A stretch of DNA of 64,000 nt from Lachnospiraceae bacterium (GCA_024682555.1 JAIKZD010000114.1:1-64000), one strand, 5' to 3'; shown: positions 1 to 9,431, counted from the stretch's first letter. Notes: generated by a model not told the origin, from the sequence alone. Numbers and translations: made by a program.

Positions 1-35
1 CATCAGGACGGCAAGGGGAATGAACCACACTAAAA

Positions 36-58
36 GCAGGAGCCTTAAAAGCTCCTGC
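36..58 (-). terminator. Rho-independent terminator after pgm
   Basis: Perfect 8-bp stem (36-43 GCAGGAGC with 51-58 GCTCCTGC) around a 7-base loop. Read on the minus strand the hairpin is followed by TTTTA. It lies about 30 bases past the phosphoglucomutase stop and probably ends the GH94-pgm transcript. Confidence 0.75.
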
Positions 59-88
59 CTGAGTGTCAGTTTCCTTTTCGGATCTTTA

Positions 89-1513
89 TCAGTATTTCTG
101 TTTCGGGAGTCCGAGAAATTCCCTGTATATTTCGCAAACCATCTGTGCATCCGATTCCTCTTTCATCTCGCAGAACACCCTTAATAACGGCTCCGTTCCC
201 GAAAATCTTGCGCTTACCCAGCCGCCGTTTTTAAATATTACCTTGCTTCCGTCCAGATAGGATACCCTGTCGATCTCAAAGGGCAGATCGGGAAGCTTCT
301 TATCCTCCATGAGGAGCTTCTGGAATTCTTCTTTCTGAGCGTGTCTGAAGGTATAATTGTTCTCAACCATACAGAGTCCGCCGACTTCTTCTCTTATGTC
401 GTCATAGATACGGGACATTTTTTTACCGGTGACGGCAAGCATTTCCACAAGCAGTGATGCGGCATAGATCCCGTCTTTTCCCTTAATGTGCCCCTTTACC
501 GTAAGGCCTCCCGAAGATTCCCCGCCTATAAGGGCATCCACCTCGTTCATTTTCGCCGAGATATGCTTAAAACCGACGGGTACCTCATAGCATTTCTCGC
601 CGAATTTCTCCGCCAGCCTGTCAAGCATTGCCGTAGTACAGAGATTTTTTACCACCGGACCCTTTTTTCCCTTATATTTTACAAGATAATAGTACAGTAA
701 AACAAGTATGTCGTTGGGCGTGAGATAACGTCCCTTATCATCCACGACGCCGATACGGTCCGCGTCTCCGTCGGTTGCGATCCCTATGTCAAAACCATAT
801 TCCAGTACGGTATTTGACAGAGCCCTCATCCTTTCTTTGTTGGGTGCGGGCAGCTTTCCGCCAAAGAGGGTGTCATGCTGTCCGTGGATCGTTTCCACCT
901 CACACCGGGCCGTTATGAGAATGGTCTTTATGGAAGTTTCGGAAACGCCGTAAAGAGGATCAAGTGCTACCCTGAGCCTTGCGTCCCTTATGGCCTTCTG
1001 GTCGATCTCGGAAAGTATGCTGTCAAGATAATCGTTTATGGGATATATTTCCTCTATAAGTCCCTTCTCAACCGCATCCGCATATTCAAGGCTGTTGACG
1101 GGTTCCTTTACTTCACCGATATATCTCTCGATATCGGCGGTCTGCTGCTCATCCGCATCCCTTCCCCCTTTTGTAAAGACCTTTACGCCGTTGTAGACGG
1201 CAGGATTGTGGCTTGCGGTGATCATTATCCCGTAGGGGAGTGAATGTTTCATGACATAAAACATAACAAGGGGCGTGGGACAGGATTTATTTATAAGGCT
1301 GGCCTTTATACCCGAAGCGGCAAAAACCTCCGCTGACCAGCGCATGGCCTCCTTGGACAGAAACCTTCTGTCATAGCCCATGACTATCCCTTTGTCCTGT
1401 ACGCCTTCCGCCTTCATCTTATTGACCATGGCCTGACTCAGTATCTGAATGTTTGCCTTTGTAAATTCGTCTCCGATAATCGCCCTGAAGCCGCCTGTTC
1501 CGAATCTGATCAT
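89..1513 (-). CDS. Phosphoglucomutase / phosphomannomutase family (alpha-D-phosphohexomutase)
   Basis: Cytosolic enzyme of the alpha-D-phosphohexomutase family, interconverting hexose 1- and 6-phosphates through a phosphoserine. Visible signatures: TASHNP with the catalytic Ser near residue 101, the metal loop DGDADR near 248-253, the sugar-recognition loop GGESSGGL near 330-337, and the phosphate-binding RFSGTEP near the C-terminus. The 474-residue length fits the family. I chose the ATG at 1513, giving MIRFGTGG, because AGGAGGAG sits 5-8 bases upstream; a start 21 bases earlier would place that ribosome site inside the gene. It lies 39 bases after a GH94 phosphorylase on the same strand, so the natural job is converting glucose-1-phosphate to glucose-6-phosphate. 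Whether it prefers glucose or mannose phosphates cannot be told from sequence alone. Confidence 0.92.
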   Translation of the reverse strand: MIRFGTGGFRAIIGDEFTKANIQILSQAMVNKMKAEGVQDKGIVMGYDRRFLSKEAMRWSAEVFAASGIKASLINKSCPTPLVMFYVMKHSLPYGIMITASHNPAVYNGVKVFTKGGRDADEQQTADIERYIGEVKEPVNSLEYADAVEKGLIEEIYPINDYLDSILSEIDQKAIRDARLRVALDPLYGVSETSIKTILITARCEVETIHGQHDTLFGGKLPAPNKERMRALSNTVLEYGFDIGIATDGDADRIGVVDDKGRYLTPNDILVLLYYYLVKYKGKKGPVVKNLCTTAMLDRLAEKFGEKCYEVPVGFKHISAKMNEVDALIGGESSGGLTVKGHIKGKDGIYAASLLVEMLAVTGKKMSRIYDDIREEVGGLCMVENNYTFRHAQKEEFQKLLMEDKKLPDLPFEIDRVSYLDGSKVIFKNGGWVSARFSGTEPLLRVFCEMKEESDAQMVCEIYREFLGLPKQKY

Positions 1514-1552
1514 CCTTTTCTCCTCCTGGTCCATAGTATTCCGGTAAAAATC

Positions 1553-3952
1553 CTACATGTATACTTTCACGTTTATTTCTTTTCCCGCAGGGATCAGGGG
1601 AACCGCGGAAACCTCCGTTCCATCAGCTTCTATCCTCTTTACTCCCTTGCAGGAACCGCTCTCGTTTATGACCGTGATATGATATGCCGCGCCCCTGAAG
1701 CGCCTGTCCACCTTGAAGCCCTTCCAGTCCGCCGGAATACAGGGATCGATAACAAGTCCGTCAAACCCCGGCCGGATCCCGAGGATATAATGGGTAACCG
1801 CGTAATAGGACCATCCTCCGCTTCCGGTCATAAAGGGATGATGAGCCTGTCCGTAGGACGCATGGGCTCTGCCGCTTATGAACTGGCAGTAGGAATAGGG
1901 CTCCGCAACACGGGTCTCGATCTTATCATTCTGATAATAAGGGCATAGGGATCTGTAATACTCCATCGCCCTGTCCCCATGGCCCATAACACACTCTGCC
2001 GACCATACCCATGGATTGGGATGTGAAAAAATACTGGCATTTTCCTTAAGGCCGGGATAAACCCTGGCGATAAAGCCTATGGAATCATCGGGAACCGTAT
2101 AGGCAGGCCAGTTAAGCTCAATACCCCAGGGTGTGAAAAGATGCTCGTAAATGGATGACAGCGCTTTTTCCGCCTTATCCTCGTCCGCCGCCCCCGAAAG
2201 CACTGCCCAGGCATTGCTCTCAAGATGGAGCTTTCCTTCCTTATCACTGTGCGTTCCGATCTTTCTGCCCTCTGCGGTGAAGCCTCTTAAATACCATTCT
2301 CCGTCCCACAGGATACTGTTTAAGAGTTCTTTAAGCTCTTCCCCCATCTTCCCATAACGGCTTACATCCTCTTTACGGTCAAGGAAGGACGCGGCTTCCA
2401 GGAAGCTTTCTATGGCCCTGTAATGAAGGAAGGATACAAGGGCACTCTCACCGCCTCCCAGGTTGAGGCAGTCGTTCCAGTCTGCCCTGAGTCCCAGAGC
2501 CACACCGCTTTTTCCGACCTGGGCGTGGGTGAACTCAAGGATCTTTTTCATATGTTCATATACGGTGCCTTTTCCGCCATCCGCATATCCGTATTCCTCC
2601 GACAGAAAGCCGATATCTCCCGTTTCCTTAACATATTCGATTATAGTGGGAACAAGCCAGAGGGCATCATCCGAGCAGGCATCCGACAGACCGTGGACCA
2701 TGTCCTTTCCCTCACGCTCGGGAATGACCGTAGGGGACTTAAAGGGCTTCTTTCTCTTCTTTTTCTCCTCCTCAGGCTCAAACCAGCCGGGTTCAAACAG
2801 ATGTATGCCGTATCCGCATTCAGTAAGGGCCGACAGAAGCTCCTCTATCCTCTTTTTGCAGCCGGAAGGGTTGCTTGGTATGACCGTCATGGCATCCTGA
2901 GCCGTATCCCTGTAACCGAGTCCTGTTCTTCCCCCCACCTCTATAAATGAGGCAAATCTTGAAAACATCACGTTTATCTCGGACTGATAAAGGGTCCAGG
3001 TATTTATCATTGTATCTATCCCCTGCTCCGGAGATCTTATGGAAAACGCTTCTTTCTTTTCTTTCCAGAAATCCTTAAGCCTTAAGTATTCCTTATCAAG
3101 GACCGATGCATCCTTATATTTTTCCCTTATGGCCTTTGCCTCTTCAAGCCGTCCCTCGCCAAGAAAATATATAAGGCGGACTGACTCTCCGGGATCAAGG
3201 GTTATATCCTTTTGAAGACAGGCACAGTGATTACCGCCAAGTGCACTGCTGCCGGAACATTCTCCCTTTGTTACGGCCTCGGGATCCGTTTCTGTATGAT
3301 AGGTCCCCAGGAACTTATCCCTTACGCATTCAAAACCGTCCGGAGTAAAGTTCGCCGTAAAATACTGATATCCTTCCTCTTCATAGAAAAGATCATAAAG
3401 GATCGTCCCGTCTTTGTAATCCGAACCCGCACAGTACAGGCTCATCTGGAAGTTTTCGTTATCTATGGGGATCTGGTGGAAAGAAAATTCCGCATAAGAA
3501 AAAACGGAAAGCTCCCTTTTACGTTTACTTTCGTTTTTTATATTCACATCCCAGACAAGGGCCTTCTCATCAATGGGAATGGTAAGCCGCTGTGATGCGC
3601 TGATCCCGTCGTATTCACACTCATACACCGAATAGGAAAGACCGTGGCGGGCACGGTATTTCGCCTTATTCAGATCCTTCCCCACAGGCTGCCAGGAAAT
3701 GCTGAAATAATCTCCGTTCTCCCGATCCCTTATATAGACATAATCCCCGGGACGGTCCATTGGCACGCCGTTGCCTCGAAATCTCGTGATCCTGTGGTAC
3801 TGGCGGGATTTATAAAACAGGTAGCCCCCTGCGGTATGGTCTACTACCGCGCACATGTCCCGAACTCCGAGATAGTTGGTCCAGGATGTGGGAAGATCGA
3901 CCTTCTCGATCACATATTCATTCATCTCATCATCAAAATATCCGTATCGCAT
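1553..3952 (-). CDS. GH94 cellobiose phosphorylase-like enzyme
   Basis: Intracellular inverting phosphorylase that cleaves a beta-linked disaccharide with phosphate, giving alpha-glucose-1-phosphate. The N-terminus MRYGYFDDE, the GGRTGLGYRDTAQDAM segment (about residues 340-355) and LRADWNDCLNLGGGE (about 488-502) are typical of cellobiose phosphorylases; the general acid is an Asp of the DWND motif. The 799-residue length is normal. The start at 3952 is preceded by GGAGAG five bases upstream; a possible start 42 bases earlier has no good ribosome site. There is no signal peptide, so the substrate must be imported. The next gene is a phosphohexomutase, completing conversion to glucose-6-phosphate. 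A lysine-rich stretch near residues 396-405 is not part of the usual core. Laminaribiose or cellodextrin phosphorylase activity is possible, but the motifs best fit cellobiose. Confidence 0.9.
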   Translation of the reverse strand: MRYGYFDDEMNEYVIEKVDLPTSWTNYLGVRDMCAVVDHTAGGYLFYKSRQYHRITRFRGNGVPMDRPGDYVYIRDRENGDYFSISWQPVGKDLNKAKYRARHGLSYSVYECEYDGISASQRLTIPIDEKALVWDVNIKNESKRKRELSVFSYAEFSFHQIPIDNENFQMSLYCAGSDYKDGTILYDLFYEEEGYQYFTANFTPDGFECVRDKFLGTYHTETDPEAVTKGECSGSSALGGNHCACLQKDITLDPGESVRLIYFLGEGRLEEAKAIREKYKDASVLDKEYLRLKDFWKEKKEAFSIRSPEQGIDTMINTWTLYQSEINVMFSRFASFIEVGGRTGLGYRDTAQDAMTVIPSNPSGCKKRIEELLSALTECGYGIHLFEPGWFEPEEEKKKRKKPFKSPTVIPEREGKDMVHGLSDACSDDALWLVPTIIEYVKETGDIGFLSEEYGYADGGKGTVYEHMKKILEFTHAQVGKSGVALGLRADWNDCLNLGGGESALVSFLHYRAIESFLEAASFLDRKEDVSRYGKMGEELKELLNSILWDGEWYLRGFTAEGRKIGTHSDKEGKLHLESNAWAVLSGAADEDKAEKALSSIYEHLFTPWGIELNWPAYTVPDDSIGFIARVYPGLKENASIFSHPNPWVWSAECVMGHGDRAMEYYRSLCPYYQNDKIETRVAEPYSYCQFISGRAHASYGQAHHPFMTGSGGWSYYAVTHYILGIRPGFDGLVIDPCIPADWKGFKVDRRFRGAAYHITVINESGSCKGVKRIEADGTEVSAVPLIPAGKEINVKVYM

Positions 3953-4013
3953 ATGCTCTCCAGTAATCTGTTTTATTATGCTGCGATCAGCCATTTAACC
4001 CTGTCATAATAGT

Positions 4014-4058
4014 ATAAAAAAAGAACTGCCAATAAAAGCGTCCGCTTTGGCAGTTCTT
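4014..4058 (-). terminator. Rho-independent terminator after the importer operon
   Basis: Perfect 12-bp stem (4021-4032 with 4047-4058). The loop holds a smaller AGCG/CGCT pairing. On the minus strand the hairpin is followed by a run of seven T. It lies between the ABC ATPase and the GH94 gene, so the importer and the phosphorylase are probably separate transcripts. Confidence 0.85.
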
Positions 4059-4113
4059 GTCTTTTCTTGGTATGTTGAAAGTCCTGTGAAGATCCCCCGG
4101 TATTCCGCTCTTC

Positions 4114-5760
4114 TTACTGTATCTCCACTCTTCCTGCGGTTATGAATCTTCCGGATTTTCTGTCAAAGAGGAAAATATCGTCGCCTTCAATGTCAAAGTT
4201 GGCGGTTTCGCCGAGATTGAAGGTTATGCCGCCGAATACCACGCCCGTTAACAGGAATTCCCCTATCCTGAGCTTGATGGTTGATTCCATACCCGTGGGC
4301 ATTGCACCGTAGATCTCGGCTTCAAGCTTTCCTTCACCTATCTTAAGCCTCTCGGGCCTTATTCCCAGCACGAAATCCTGATCGGTGATCTCAGGCTCCT
4401 CCTGGATGCTGAAATCATCCTCATTAACCTTGGCTATATGGTATTTAAAGACCTCATCCTTGTTGCCCTTTTCCACGGCTTTCTTATCGCTTAAGGACTT
4501 TTTATCGGCCTCGTCCCTTTCTTTTTCGGCTCTGTCTCTGTCCTCGAACCACTTTTCCATGTCAAGCTTTTCCCTGGGAATGAACTTTGCCTTTTTGCCC
4601 TCAAGGAGAGTTATGTCGATGGCTCCGTCCTTTCCCTGCTCACCCTTTGCATCCGCAAAATTGATGGAGGGATTTCCTACAAAGTCGGCAACAAAGAGAT
4701 TGTTGGGCCTGTTATAGACCGTAAGAGGCGCATCATACTGCTGCAGCACGCCGTTATTGATAAGACAGATCTTTGTTGCAAGAGTCATAGCCTCCATCTG
4801 GTCATGGGTAACGTAAACAAAGGTGCTTCCGGTTTCAATATGCAGTCTCTGCAGCTCATATCTCATCTCAAGCCTGAGCTTTGCATCAAGGTTCGAAAGA
4901 GGCTCATCCATGAAGAGAACCTGAGGTTCGGGAGCAAGTGTCCTTGCTATGGCAACTCTCTGCTGCTGTCCGCCCGAAAGCTCGGCAGGATAACGGTCCA
5001 TGAACATTCCTATCTTAACTATCCTTGAAACCCTTCTTACAGCAAGGTCTATTTCTTCCTTGGAAAGCTTGCGCACCGAGGTCTCAACCACCCCGTCTTT
5101 TACGAGCTCACATTTGTCATTCAGCTCGTATCCCTTGATCTTAAGCTCACCTTCAAGGGCACTTAAATCCTTCTTAAGCTCCTCCTGTCTTGCCAGAGCC
5201 TCTACCCTGGGATCCTCGGAAAGATGGATCTTGTAATCAAAGAGCTTCCTGGCACTGTACATCGACATGGTATAGGTATCTATAAACTTCAGATAAACCT
5301 TGTCCATGTCAAGTTTCATCTTTTTGTCATAGCACTCGTTTACCAGATCCTTTATCTTTTCCCCGTCACTTAAGGCATTTATCAGGGTTCTTAATGCAAG
5401 TGCATCGCTGTTTACATTGATCATGCTCTCTTTTTTATTGCTGAGACCGAAGGCAATGTTCTGATATACCGTCATATTCGGCCACAGAGCGTAGTTCTGG
5501 AAAAGAAATCCCACTTTACGCTTGTTTGCAGGTACGTTGATCCCCGCATCCGAATCAAACACCACCCTGTCTCCTATGGTGATCCGGCCGCTTGTAGGTG
5601 TCTCAAGACCTGCGATCATACGGAGTGTGGTGGTCTTTCCGCATCCGGAGGGACCAAGCAGTGTAATAAAAGCATTATCTTCTATATCCAGGTCAAGATG
5701 GTCAACGGCATAGAATTTTCCCCATCTTTTGGTCACATTTGTTAATTTGATTTCCGGCAT
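4114..5760 (-). CDS. ABC importer ATPase (MalK/FbpC/PotA-like) with a large insert
   Basis: Cytosolic ATPase subunit for the permease encoded just upstream. Walker A GPSGCGKTT (residues 36-44), Q-loop Gln near 88, signature LSGGQ (261-265), Walker B VLFMDE (281-286) and H-loop His near 319 are all intact. C-terminal TOBE-type regulatory domain contains IRPERL. The 548 residues exceed the usual 350-370 because of two additions: about 125 residues, mostly charged helix, between the Q-loop and the signature (about 107-232), and a charged stretch of about 50 residues in the C-terminal domain (about 400-450). The start at 5760 has GGAGG eight bases upstream and follows the permease stop by one base; a start 36 bases earlier would overlap the permease and has no such site. 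No frameshift is seen. The transported substrate is not identifiable from this subunit. Confidence 0.9.
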   Translation of the reverse strand: MPEIKLTNVTKRWGKFYAVDHLDLDIEDNAFITLLGPSGCGKTTTLRMIAGLETPTSGRITIGDRVVFDSDAGINVPANKRKVGFLFQNYALWPNMTVYQNIAFGLSNKKESMINVNSDALALRTLINALSDGEKIKDLVNECYDKKMKLDMDKVYLKFIDTYTMSMYSARKLFDYKIHLSEDPRVEALARQEELKKDLSALEGELKIKGYELNDKCELVKDGVVETSVRKLSKEEIDLAVRRVSRIVKIGMFMDRYPAELSGGQQQRVAIARTLAPEPQVLFMDEPLSNLDAKLRLEMRYELQRLHIETGSTFVYVTHDQMEAMTLATKICLINNGVLQQYDAPLTVYNRPNNLFVADFVGNPSINFADAKGEQGKDGAIDITLLEGKKAKFIPREKLDMEKWFEDRDRAEKERDEADKKSLSDKKAVEKGNKDEVFKYHIAKVNEDDFSIQEEPEITDQDFVLGIRPERLKIGEGKLEAEIYGAMPTGMESTIKLRIGEFLLTGVVFGGITFNLGETANFDIEGDDIFLFDRKSGRFITAGRVEIQ

Positions 5761-5761
5761 G

Positions 5762-7582
5762 TTATTTTCCTCCAATTCCTTCATCCAGGCTTGCACCTGT
5801 CAGCTTGTTAACCAGTGTGTTGAATACAAGTATCAATACGATAAGTATCAGGTTTATCGCACTCGAGAATGCATAAAGACCCATCTCGTCAAAGTAATCC
5901 AGTGTTGTCGAGAGAATAAAGCCCTGAGTACATAACAGAAGGAACAGGGATAATTCTCTGAGGCAGGTCATAAACGGAAGCAGATATCCGCTTATGATGG
6001 AGGATTTCTGTATCGGAACGATGATCTTGAACATCCTCTTAAACCATCCGATATCCTGTATCACTGCAGCCTCTTCTATCTCACCCGACAGCTGCAGCAT
6101 CGAATTCAGTGCGCTTCGGGAAGCGAAGGGTATGTATTTCACGACACCGGCAATTATGAGCAGTGCATATGTATTGAACAGGTTGATCTTTTCATTTGAG
6201 AACAGGATGAAAAATGCAGCACCCACCGCAAGCGAAGGCATCAGATACGGTAAAAATGCCATGTTGTTAACGTAATTGGCCCATCTTGAGCGGCGGTTCT
6301 TTGATACCGCATATCCTATCAGCGTTCCTATGGTTCCCGCTATCAGTGCGCAGGCGACGGCCACAAGAAGGGTTCCTCCCAGGGCATGCCAGATCGTTTC
6401 GTTATACAGGATGCCCTTCTGTCCGTACAGGGCGTTTTCCGCATTGCTGTTTGTGAGCCACCATTTTGTGGTGAGGTTGCTCCTGTTTCCCGTATATAAG
6501 AAGCTGTAATCGCCCGGGTTCGGAAGGAAGGTTTCAAAGGCAAAGGAAACGATGGGGAAAATACTTGTAAAGAAGGTGATCACTATCATGATGACAGCTA
6601 TCAGGTATTTTCCTACCTTTCCGAGATTGATCTTTGAGATCTGTCCCGACTTTCCGGTAACCGTTGTGTAATTCTTCCTGCTCTTTAAGCTCATCTGGTT
6701 GAATCCTAAGATCAGGATACCGAAGAGCATCATTATGATCGCAAGAATACTTGCTTCACCTGTATATTTCGAGTTAAGAGAAACATATTTGGTGGACAGG
6801 GTTGTGAGTCCCAGATAATGGGGTACGGGATAGGATCCCATGGCACTTCCGAACACAAGAAGGATCGTGCTTAAGATCGCGGGTTTTACCATGGGGAGCG
6901 TTACCCTGAACATTATCTTCCATTTCGGTGTATCCAGAATGGTAGCGGCTTCCTCAAGGTTTGCATCCATGTTCCTGAATATTCCGCCGATCATTATATA
7001 GGCAAAGGGAGCATAATGCAGACCGAGGACCATTGCACTGGGGAACAGTCCCAGACAGAACCATTTTGGCATCAGCGTTCCGAAAAGAGATGCTATAAGT
7101 CCGTTTGAAGTTCCCGTTACCGCATTTGAGTTGAACAGGTTCTGCCATACCACGGCAAGTGTCCACTGCGGCATTATATAAGGGAAAATAAATATGGAGC
7201 TTAAATACTTCTTGAACTTGAGATTGGTCCTCGTCACAAGAAAAGCAAATATTCCTCCGAACAGAATGGAGATCAGGCAGGTCAGAACAGCCAGCATTAC
7301 CGTATTTAAGACGGGTGTCCAGAGATTTGTCTTTGCAAGCTTGCTTGTGAAGAGGTCAGTATAGTTAACAACAGAATATCCCGTTGCCCGTCCCGTAAGG
7401 TGCTGGTCTATAGTTCCGGGATGGATCTTGAACGTATCCTTTACTATGGCCACTATGGGAGCCACCGTTGTAAAGGTCAGCACTATTCCGAACAACAGAA
7501 GAATAACATTCTGCGGTTTCATAAAATAGGTTTTGATCTTGTTGCCGATTACGGCAGCAGTATTTTTGCGATCCGCTTCCAT
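5762..7582 (-). CDS. Fused double-domain ABC permease (FbpB/AfuB-like)
   Basis: Integral membrane importer subunit with two binding-protein-dependent transport domains in one 606-residue chain, each with about six hydrophobic segments. The cytoplasmic coupling loops are visible as EEAATILDTPKWKIMFRVTLP in the first half and EEAAVIQDIGWFKRMFKIIVP in the second. FbpB (ferric iron) and AfuB (hexose phosphate) share this one-chain plan. The first transmembrane segment follows a 20-residue basic N-terminus. It lies between its binding protein (upstream) and its ATPase (stop and start one base apart), so the three form an importer. The ribosome site is GAAGGAGAAGG just before ATG. The substrate is unknown; context argues for a sugar phosphate or small anion but does not prove it. 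Confidence 0.88.
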   Translation of the reverse strand: MEADRKNTAAVIGNKIKTYFMKPQNVILLLFGIVLTFTTVAPIVAIVKDTFKIHPGTIDQHLTGRATGYSVVNYTDLFTSKLAKTNLWTPVLNTVMLAVLTCLISILFGGIFAFLVTRTNLKFKKYLSSIFIFPYIMPQWTLAVVWQNLFNSNAVTGTSNGLIASLFGTLMPKWFCLGLFPSAMVLGLHYAPFAYIMIGGIFRNMDANLEEAATILDTPKWKIMFRVTLPMVKPAILSTILLVFGSAMGSYPVPHYLGLTTLSTKYVSLNSKYTGEASILAIIMMLFGILILGFNQMSLKSRKNYTTVTGKSGQISKINLGKVGKYLIAVIMIVITFFTSIFPIVSFAFETFLPNPGDYSFLYTGNRSNLTTKWWLTNSNAENALYGQKGILYNETIWHALGGTLLVAVACALIAGTIGTLIGYAVSKNRRSRWANYVNNMAFLPYLMPSLAVGAAFFILFSNEKINLFNTYALLIIAGVVKYIPFASRSALNSMLQLSGEIEEAAVIQDIGWFKRMFKIIVPIQKSSIISGYLLPFMTCLRELSLFLLLCTQGFILSTTLDYFDEMGLYAFSSAINLILIVLILVFNTLVNKLTGASLDEGIGGK

Positions 7583-7701
7583 GACCTTCTCCTTCTAAGA
7601 TTTCAGATAATAATATTTTAAACAGTTATATTTATTATACTCTATTATTTATTGGACATATGTCCCTTTTTTCATAAGATCATCCGGATTTAAGCAAAAG
7701 A

Positions 7702-7735
7702 TCCGGACCGGTCCAATTTGTTTAACCGGTCCGGA
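7702..7735 (-). terminator. Hairpin between binding protein and permease (possible attenuator)
   Basis: Perfect 11-bp GC-rich stem (7702-7712 TCCGGACCGGT with 7725-7735) and a 12-base loop. On the minus strand it is followed by CTTTTGCTTA, a weak T tract. It lies between the binding protein and permease genes, where a partial terminator would give more binding protein than membrane subunits. Confidence 0.5.
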
Positions 7736-7770
7736 CCCTTTATTATGGGTAAATCCGGTGCGCATCTTCC

Positions 7771-7803
7771 GCGGGATAAATCTGCTTCGCAGATTTATTC
7801 CGC
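7771..7803. repeat. Near-perfect palindrome spanning the binding-protein stop codon
   Basis: Inverted repeat with 15-base arms (7771-7785 and 7789-7803) and a TTC loop; only one position departs from Watson-Crick pairing. The stop codon of the binding protein gene lies inside the right arm. It may protect the mRNA 3' end or be a small dispersed palindrome. Confidence 0.6.
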
Positions 7804-9216
7804 TGCTTCCTCGCTGTACTTTGTGAGCAGCTCGATCCAGCTTCCTACCGTGAAGGAAACCGATGCACAGTACTCGGGATCCTCAAGTACGAGTTCGCCT
7901 GTGGTTGTCCACCAGTCATATCCACGGTCGTTCTTGCAGTCATATACATTGTTTCCTGACTCATCGTAGCCGCCCTTTGAATGGTTATAGGTTGTCTCGA
8001 TCGCTTCCGCAACCTTGGGATTTGACGAATATCCGCCCATATCCTTGCCCCATGCCGAGAAACCGTCTTCGGTACAGGTCATGTATGCTATGAATGCACA
8101 TGCTGTCCAGGGAAGAGGAGAGTTATCGGTTACGAATAAGTAATGGCAGTATCCGTATCCGCCGATACCCTTGTATCCGTCCTGATAAGCCGCAACGTTG
8201 ATGTTGTTAACCGATACGGAATCGGATTCCTCAACCGAACGAAGCTTTGAATAAACCAGAAGTCCCGACTGATCGGTTGCCGACTTGTCAACCAGTGTAT
8301 TACAGATAGGTCCGTCATCTGTCTGTGCATTGTAGCTCTCAACCCAGAGCTTGATCCATGCAAGTGCATAAGCGCCGTCTGCGCCAAGTCCGAGGTCAGC
8401 TGCCTCTGCTTCCATATCCTTTATAACGGGATCGAAGTATGCCTTCTCATCATCAGGAAGTGCTTCATAGGCTTCCTTGAGCCATGCCGCATACTTATCC
8501 TCTGTGAGCATGTATAAGAAGTTCTTTCCTACTATCTCGGAATCGATATCCATGTAAAGGGAATGATTTCCTTCCGCAACGAAATCCCAGCAGTTGTCGA
8601 ATACCTTGCTGCCCGTGTTGTTATACATAAATACCTTGTTAATTGTCTGAAGGGGAAGATAACCTTCGTAGCTGTCGGCACTTGTTCCGTTTGCCTCTGC
8701 CCACTCCTTGGGAATGAAGGTATCAAGGATGCCTGTCTGAACCATCTTGGATTCGATCTGGTTACCATCCTGGATAAGGGTCATTGCAAATGTTCCGGTA
8801 TCCTTAAGTGAATCAGCCGTCAGCTGTTCGAAGATCTTGTTGTTCTTGGGCTGCTGCCACTCAAATTCCATTGTGTATGAAGGATCGATGCTCTGCAGAT
8901 ATTCTATGAATAAGGGAAGAGCAGATTTTCCACGGCTTGAGTTTCCTACGCCATAGAAGGTTGCTCCGTTTGACTCTTCGATAGCCTTCTTGGCAAGCTC
9001 TTCCATTGACATTCCTTCCGCTTCCTTGATGATCTGCTGGGTTGCCGTCAGATCCTCAGCCGGTGCGGTGTCCTTGCTTCCGGAATCCTCACTTACGGTC
9101 TCTGTCTGAGCACTGTCTGCCTGGGGTGCAGGTGCAGGTGCCGCTCCGCCGCAGCCTGCAAGTAAACCTGCAGCCATACAGCCTGTCAGTAAAATGGATA
9201 ATAATCTCTTTTTCAC
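7795..9216 (-). CDS. ABC importer substrate-binding lipoprotein
   Basis: Extracellular solute-binding lipoprotein of 473 residues. The signal peptide MKKRLLSILLTGCMAAGLLAGC ends in lipobox LAGC, followed by a Gly/Ala/Pro and acidic linker, then the binding domain (about residues 75-465). It starts with GTG at 9216, with AGGAGG about nine bases upstream. It is the first gene of the importer: a hairpin region, the fused permease and the ATPase follow. It is preceded by a terminator ending the two-component operon, so it must have its own promoter in 9217-9308, which I could not place. It is longer than FbpA-type proteins and I do not recognise its ligand. Many Trp and Tyr residues in the C-terminal third would suit a carbohydrate or aromatic ligand, but this is weak evidence. 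Confidence 0.85.
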   Translation of the reverse strand: MKKRLLSILLTGCMAAGLLAGCGGAAPAPAPQADSAQTETVSEDSGSKDTAPAEDLTATQQIIKEAEGMSMEELAKKAIEESNGATFYGVGNSSRGKSALPLFIEYLQSIDPSYTMEFEWQQPKNNKIFEQLTADSLKDTGTFAMTLIQDGNQIESKMVQTGILDTFIPKEWAEANGTSADSYEGYLPLQTINKVFMYNNTGSKVFDNCWDFVAEGNHSLYMDIDSEIVGKNFLYMLTEDKYAAWLKEAYEALPDDEKAYFDPVIKDMEAEAADLGLGADGAYALAWIKLWVESYNAQTDDGPICNTLVDKSATDQSGLLVYSKLRSVEESDSVSVNNINVAAYQDGYKGIGGYGYCHYLFVTDNSPLPWTACAFIAYMTCTEDGFSAWGKDMGGYSSNPKVAEAIETTYNHSKGGYDESGNNVYDCKNDRGYDWWTTTGELVLEDPEYCASVSFTVGSWIELLTKYSEEAAE

Positions 9217-9308
9217 TTTGTTTTCCTCCTGTGTTTTTATACTTTTTCGGGAATATCCGGATCCTTTATGACCGGGATCCCATATTTTCCCCCGACAGTA
9301 AACATTAT

Positions 9309-9350
9309 AAAAAAAAGCAGTTTTGAAAAAAATAAGACAAAACTGCTTTT
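9309..9350 (-). terminator. Rho-independent terminator after the YesN-type regulator
   Basis: Perfect 13-bp stem (9313-9325 with 9338-9350) and a 12-base loop. The minus strand continues with a T run. The plus strand also reads into a short T-rich run, but the gene order makes it the end of the SBP-kinase-regulator transcript. Confidence 0.85.
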
Positions 9351-9431
9351 CATTTTAAAATTCTGCAATCGCGCCCTGACATGTCAGTTTGCGGTATTTC
9401 AGGATCTCTTCCTGTTTGTCCTCTGATCCCT

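Noticed and set aside
1-35. Possible start of another minus-strand gene (GTG TGG TTC ...)
   Set aside because: Only ten codons lie in the window, there is no ribosome site, and the preceding pgm terminator ends just before it. Not supportable.
2423-2950. 175-residue plus-strand frame inside the GH94 gene
   Set aside because: Opposite-strand shadow of conserved catalytic sequence with no ribosome site and no recognisable family features.
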